A stretch of DNA of 64,000 nucleotides, taken from Pelomonas caseinilytica (GTDB lineage Bacteria > Pseudomonadota > Gammaproteobacteria > Burkholderiales > Burkholderiaceae_C). This document shows, piece after piece, positions 60,458-64,000 of the stretch (within the stretch, counting starts at the first letter, position 1; every line of letters begins with the position of its first letter). A program made the translations under genes and the position numbers. Below the pieces are notes generated by a model that saw only the letters and a program-made list of their open reading frames with translations, had not been told where the DNA came from and did no database searches. Where the stretch lies: contig NZ_JAJTWT010000003.1 of the NCBI RefSeq assembly GCF_021353235.1, forward strand, positions 558,001 to 622,000, given 5' to 3'.

Positions 60458-61698
60458 CAGCTGCGTCCTCGTCCGTTGGCGCGGCTGATGGTCAGCTTGC
60501 CTTCGCTGGCGTCGAGCTGCCAGCCGTCGCTTTGCAGCTGGGAGCGGAAGTTGTCGATCTGCGGCGGGCTCCAGCCCTGGGACGGCAGCGTCAACCGGCC
60601 GGGCTCGAAGGCCAGGGCGTCGGTCGGCGGCCGGTCGGCGGGCCAGGCGCTGGCCGCGGCGCCGAGCAGGGCTTCCAGGTCCTGCTCGCCGACGGCGCCG
60701 GCGCTGGCGCGCAGCAGGTCGAGCTGCTTTTGCATCTGGACTGGCGCGTCGAGGATGGCGCGCACCTGCGGGAAGGCGCCGGTGAGCGTCGCGGTGATGG
60801 CCTCGCGGCGGGCCGCGACCTCGCGGTTCTGATGCCAGGCCCAGAGGTTCATGCCGATCAGTTGCACCGCCAGCAGGGCGGCCAGGCCGATGCGCACGGG
60901 CTGCCAGGCCTTGCGCATCAGCGCACGGCTGACCAGGCGCAGGGCGCGCACGCCGCGGGCCCGCGGGGCGAGCTCGAACTGGCGCAGGTTCCAGGCGTTG
61001 TCGACGACGGCCAGGGCGCGCTGGGCCGGTGTCTGGACGGTGACGGCCGCGCCCAGCCAGCGTTCGGCGCTGGTGGCGACGGGCGGGGTGGCCGTCCATT
61101 GCGCCGCATGGACGAGGCCGGGGGCGAAGAACTGGCGCGCCAGCCCGCCGTCCAGCGGCAGGGTGGCCACGCCGTCCGCGTGGCTCCAGCGCAGGGCGAT
61201 GCCGTCGTTGCCGGACTCGAAGAAATGGCCGCGCGGCGTTTCGTCGGGCCAGGCCAGCGGGGCCACGCGGTCGACGAAGACGTGCGCGGCATCGAGCTCG
61301 GCGAGATGCTCGGCCAACCAGGGCCGGGAGGTGATGGCGACCCAGGCCGTCTCGCCGCCGGCGGCGTCGGGTTCCAGCGCGAAGTGCAGGGCCTCGGGCT
61401 CGTCGAGCAGCGATTCCTCCAGCTTGCCGGCCAGGGCGGCGCGCATCTGGCGGCCGGCGCGCGGCAGCTCGACGCGGCGCCAGCTGACGTCGGATTCGGC
61501 CACGACGGCGACGACGGCATCGGCCTGCGGCAGCCGGCTGGCGGGCTCGCGCCCCTCGCGGACGATCTGGCGCCCGTCGGGCGTCAAGGCGAAGTCGTAC
61601 TCGCGTGCGGCGCCGGCGCGCGGCTCGGGAGCCGGCGCGGCGTGGCCCGGCGCGCGCAGGCGCGTCCGTGGCGGGAGGAAGAGCAGCAGCGTACTCAT
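60457..61698 (-). CDS. gspL: Type II secretion protein GspL
   Basis: A 413-residue bitopic inner-membrane protein whose actin-like cytoplasmic domain recruits GspE. The cytoplasmic part spans about 1-265, with VRRVELP-like SDVSWRRVELPRAGRQMRAA, LAGKLEESLLDEPEALHFAL and NAWNLRQFELAPRARGVRAL. A membrane helix lies near 268-288 (VRIGLAALLAVQLIGMNLWA), then a periplasmic ferredoxin-like domain (ALLGAAASAWPADRPPTDAL, LDASEGKLTISRA). A 94-bp gap separates it from gspK. Confidence 0.93.
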   Translation of the reverse strand: MSTLLLFLPPRTRLRAPGHAAPAPEPRAGAAREYDFALTPDGRQIVREGREPASRLPQADAVVAVVAESDVSWRRVELPRAGRQMRAALAGKLEESLLDEPEALHFALEPDAAGGETAWVAITSRPWLAEHLAELDAAHVFVDRVAPLAWPDETPRGHFFESGNDGIALRWSHADGVATLPLDGGLARQFFAPGLVHAAQWTATPPVATSAERWLGAAVTVQTPAQRALAVVDNAWNLRQFELAPRARGVRALRLVSRALMRKAWQPVRIGLAALLAVQLIGMNLWAWHQNREVAARREAITATLTGAFPQVRAILDAPVQMQKQLDLLRASAGAVGEQDLEALLGAAASAWPADRPPTDALAFEPGRLTLPSQGWSPPQIDNFRSQLQSDGWQLDASEGKLTISRANGRGRS

Positions 61699-61792
61699 GA
61701 GGTGGTTTGGGCGCGGCGCATTCTAGGAGGGGGCCGCGGTGCTCTCGGCGGCGGCCCGCGGCGGGCGGTGAAGTTGTGTTGCCGGATGGACA

Positions 61793-62788
61793 TCAGGGCG
61801 TGGCCCCACGGTCCAGCAGCTGGTTGATGCGCTCGCGGGCCAGCACGACCATGTTCAGGCCCTGGCGCTCGATCAGCGAGCGCTGCTGCAGCTGGCGCTC
61901 GTCCAGGCGCAGCCGCCCGGTGACGATGAAGAAGGAGGAGTCCACCGAGGCCCGGCCGGTGCCGATCTCGGTATTGGGCGGCAGGAAGGGCGCGGCGTCG
62001 CCGGTGTTCTGCAGGGGCTTGGCCTTGCGCGACTGGACCAGGCGTTCGGCCGAGGCGAGGTCGACGCCGTCGAAGAGGGCGGCGATGACCTCGCGCGGCG
62101 CGGTGTTGAGGTTGACCGGCGTGGCCTTGGGCAGCAGCACGACATAGGGTTCCAGCCGCTTGAGCGTGTCGGCGTCGAGCCCGAGCCAGGCGAGCTGGTC
62201 CAGCCCGGCGGGCTGCAGCGGGCCGCTTTCGCTGAGGGTGGCGGGGGCGCTGGCCGGGGCGCTCGCGCCGCTGGCCGGTGCCGGGAAGGCGGCCCGCAGC
62301 CCGGTGATGATGACCGCGGCCGTGCCCGGCGGGGCGTTGACCTGGCTGCACAGCCGCTCCAGCACGCGCTGCTCCAGCGCCGGCACCTGCGTGCCGCCGA
62401 CGAGGGCGCGCAGGTTGTAGCGGGCCTGGGCGTCCTCGATGGTGCCCGAGAGGAAGGCGTCGGGCCCCTCGTCGTCGGTGGCGGCGGTGCGGTCGGTGGC
62501 GAGGAAGGTGGACAGCCGCGCCTCGGCCAGGGGCACCGCCCAGGGTTCGCCGAGGTGGTCGACGGCCTTGCTGCGGTTCTGCCTGGCGTCTTCCTGCAGG
62601 ATGAGGCGGGCCCAGTCCAGCGCGCCTTGCAGGATCCAGGCGCTCTGCGCGCGGGCGCGGTCGGCGGCCTCGATCTGCACGGCGCGGTACTGCTGCCAGA
62701 CCATGCCGGCGGCCAGGCTCGCGATCAGCGTGACGATGATCATCGCCGTCAGCAGCGCGGCGCCCCGTTGCGTGCGGCGCGGGCTCAT
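61793..62788 (-). CDS. gspK: Type II secretion minor pseudopilin GspK
   Basis: A 331-residue minor pseudopilin, the large tip subunit of the pseudopilus. The prepilin signal is MSPRRTQRGAALLTAMIIVT, with cleavage expected after the Gly of QRG and no Glu at +5, a known GspK trait that fits its tip position. The periplasmic part includes ARYNLRALVGG, QLAWLGLDADTLKRLEPYVV, LLPKATPVNLNTAPREVIAA and DLASAERLVQSRKAKPL, typical of GspK. The start overlaps the gspJ stop by 4 nt. Confidence 0.95.
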   Translation of the reverse strand: MSPRRTQRGAALLTAMIIVTLIASLAAGMVWQQYRAVQIEAADRARAQSAWILQGALDWARLILQEDARQNRSKAVDHLGEPWAVPLAEARLSTFLATDRTAATDDEGPDAFLSGTIEDAQARYNLRALVGGTQVPALEQRVLERLCSQVNAPPGTAAVIITGLRAAFPAPASGASAPASAPATLSESGPLQPAGLDQLAWLGLDADTLKRLEPYVVLLPKATPVNLNTAPREVIAALFDGVDLASAERLVQSRKAKPLQNTGDAAPFLPPNTEIGTGRASVDSSFFIVTGRLRLDERQLQQRSLIERQGLNMVVLARERINQLLDRGATP

Positions 62789-63423
62789 CGGACGGTCACC
62801 TCGAGCTCGCGGGTGAGGGTGCCGGCCAGGCCGCTGCCTTCAGCGAACTGCAGCGCGATGCGCAGGCCCGACGGCGGCTGCAGGCTGCCCTTGGGGTTGA
62901 CCGGCCCTGCGTCGGACTGGCCCGAGCCGCCGGTGGACTGGCAGTTGCTCCATGCATTGCCCCAGAAGCAGTAGAGCTGCCAGCCGGCCAGCCCGTCGAA
63001 GGTGCGCAGGGCCGGGTTGCGCTCGGCGAGCTGCTGCAGGCCGCGCTGGCGCTGGTCGGACAGGTCCTGCACCGTGCGCTGGGCCGGGCTCTCCCATCGC
63101 CAGAGGCTGCCCTCGCGCAGGCTCCAGACGACGACCTGCAGGCCACCGGTGGCTTGGCGCGTCAGCACGAGGTTGCCGCCGTCGAAGGCCACCGGCGCCA
63201 CGGTGCTGTGGCTGTCCTGCACGGCGCGCAGGTCCACTTCCCACTGCGCCAGCACGGTCTGCAGCCGTGCCGTCTGGGCCAGCCGCTGCTGGGCGATCTC
63301 GCGGCTGCGGGTGAGGGCGTCGATGCCCTTCCAGGCCATGGCCGCCATCGTCGCCATGATGACCAGGGCGACGAGGACCTCGACGAGGGTGAAGCCGGAC
63401 GGGCGTCGAGCGGCGGCGCGCAT
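62785..63423 (-). CDS. gspJ: Type II secretion minor pseudopilin GspJ
   Basis: A 212-residue minor pseudopilin. The type III prepilin signal RRPSGFTLVEVLVALVIMAT has cleavage before Phe and Glu at +5. The remaining part shows MAWKGIDALTRSREIAQQRL, LAQWEVDLRAV, LVLTRQATGGLQVVVWSLRE and GSLWRWES, the usual GspJ pattern. The start ATG 63423 shares one base with the gspI stop. It forms the tip complex with GspI and GspK. Confidence 0.95.
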   Translation of the reverse strand: MRAAARRPSGFTLVEVLVALVIMATMAAMAWKGIDALTRSREIAQQRLAQTARLQTVLAQWEVDLRAVQDSHSTVAPVAFDGGNLVLTRQATGGLQVVVWSLREGSLWRWESPAQRTVQDLSDQRQRGLQQLAERNPALRTFDGLAGWQLYCFWGNAWSNCQSTGGSGQSDAGPVNPKGSLQPPSGLRIALQFAEGSGLAGTLTRELEVTVR

Positions 63424-63782
63424 CAAAACTTGCCCATGATGGTCGACAGGGTCAGCACCGGCTGGCCTTGCTCGTTGGCGATGTCGGCGTCGACCCGGCG
63501 GAACAGCGGGTTGGGCGTGGGGCCGACCCTGAGCTTGCCGGCGTAGCTGCGGCCGAGCTGCTCGCAGGAGAAGGGCGATTCGCCGATGTCGGGGAACTGC
63601 TGGGTCAGGCGCAGCTCGGTCAGCAGGTTCTCGGCACACCACTGGGCGGCGCTGACCTCGGCCAGGCGCTCGGCGTTGTTGGTCAGGGCGCCCGCCGCCT
63701 TGATGCCGGCGCCCAGCGCGATGGCGACGATGACGAGGGCGACCAGCACCTCGATGAGCGTGAAGCCCCGCTGCCGCTTCAT
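63423..63782 (-). CDS. gspI: Type II secretion minor pseudopilin GspI
   Basis: A 119-residue minor pseudopilin with prepilin signal MKRQRGFTLIEVLVALVIVA (cleavage between Gly6 and Phe7, Glu at +5). The body contains AAQWCAENLLTELRLTQQFP, the family's most recognisable part, and LRVGPTPNPLFRRVDADI. Length is standard. GspI nucleates the GspI-J-K tip. The start overlaps the gspH stop by 4 nt. Confidence 0.96.
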   Translation of the reverse strand: MKRQRGFTLIEVLVALVIVAIALGAGIKAAGALTNNAERLAEVSAAQWCAENLLTELRLTQQFPDIGESPFSCEQLGRSYAGKLRVGPTPNPLFRRVDADIANEQGQPVLTLSTIMGKF

Positions 63783-64000
63783 GGCGCGGTCACGACGTCG
63801 AAAGCACCCAGGCCGTCGGTGCCCAGCACCAGGCGCTGGCTGCCCAATTGCAGGACCAGGCGCTGGGCCGGGATGATGGGTTCGGGCCCGAGCACCAGCC
63901 CGGGGTTGGCCGCGCTGGCGTTCTCGATCTGCACGGCCACCGGGTCGCCCAGCCAGCGCGTGGGCAGGCGCAGGCTGGGGGGCAGGCCCTCGAAGCGGAA
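63779..64000 (-). CDS. gspH: Type II secretion minor pseudopilin GspH, C-terminal fragment (runs off window)
   Basis: The last 73 codons of an open frame that continues beyond base 64000. Its end reads RWLGDPVAVQIENASAANPG, LVLGPEPIIPAQRLVLQLGS and LGTDGLGAFDV, matching the C-terminal beta domain of GspH. The stop overlaps the gspI start by 4 nt (ATGA). The prepilin signal is outside the window. Position before gspI supports the call. Confidence 0.85.
   Translation of the reverse strand, partial: FRFEGLPPSLRLPTRWLGDPVAVQIENASAANPGLVLGPEPIIPAQRLVLQLGSQRLVLGTDGLGAFDVVTAP

Overview
The window is GC-rich chromosomal DNA from a betaproteobacterium, most likely order Burkholderiales near the Rubrivivax/Leptothrix/Roseateles group. 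The evidence is protein-level: msrPQ, imuA-imuB-dnaE2, an rplM-rpsI-erpA block, PEP-CTERM proteins, an HME-RND efflux operon and a gsp operon. No rRNA or tRNA gene was seen, so the genus is inferred.

Layout. 1-3164: 5' part of ttcA, an oxidoreductase fused to a dihydroneopterin-aldolase-like domain, and the methionine sulfoxide repair pair msrQ-msrP. About 3250-15050: a complete type I-C CRISPR-Cas island on the minus strand, cas3-cas5c-cas8c(with internal cas11c)-cas7c-cas4-cas1-cas2, then a leader and 43 near-identical 37-nt repeats. A decayed further repeat sits at the leader-distal end. A ParE/RelE-type toxin-antitoxin pair lies on the opposite strand between cas7c and cas4. The island is bounded by two imperfect 26-nt direct repeats; the right copy is the 3' end of dnaE2. 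15020-20422: the SOS mutagenesis operon imuA-imuB-dnaE2 with a near-consensus LexA box.

20583-32219: mainly housekeeping and stress genes. These are a YCII-like protein, srkA, a DUF2726 protein, a GNAT protein, rplM-rpsI with leader hairpin and terminator, erpA, an MFS exporter, anmK with an M23 peptidase, tyrS, mpg and a FeeM-like N-acyl amino acid synthase. A decayed TPP-enzyme remnant follows (32317-32567), then a TonB-dependent receptor.

34940-39617: a minus-strand cluster encoding a beta-helix protein, a PEP-CTERM protein and a Vitreoscilla-type globin, divergent from a large winged-helix/NTPase regulator. 39737-45840: a Cu/Ag-type RND efflux operon preceded by a small exported Cys/His protein. 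45816-53899: a tricorn-like S41 protease, a second PEP-CTERM protein, a cytosolic 5'-nucleotidase, a Lon-like AAA ATPase and a chemoreceptor. 54030-64000: type II secretion genes in the order gspH-I-J-K-L-M-N-D-E-F on the minus strand, with gspH cut by the window edge.

Working together: the cas genes form an adaptive immune system with interference genes upstream and adaptation genes beside the array. imuABC supplies SOS-induced translesion synthesis, msrPQ repairs oxidised envelope proteins, the RND operon exports metal, and the gsp genes build the secretin, ATPase, platform and pseudopilus.
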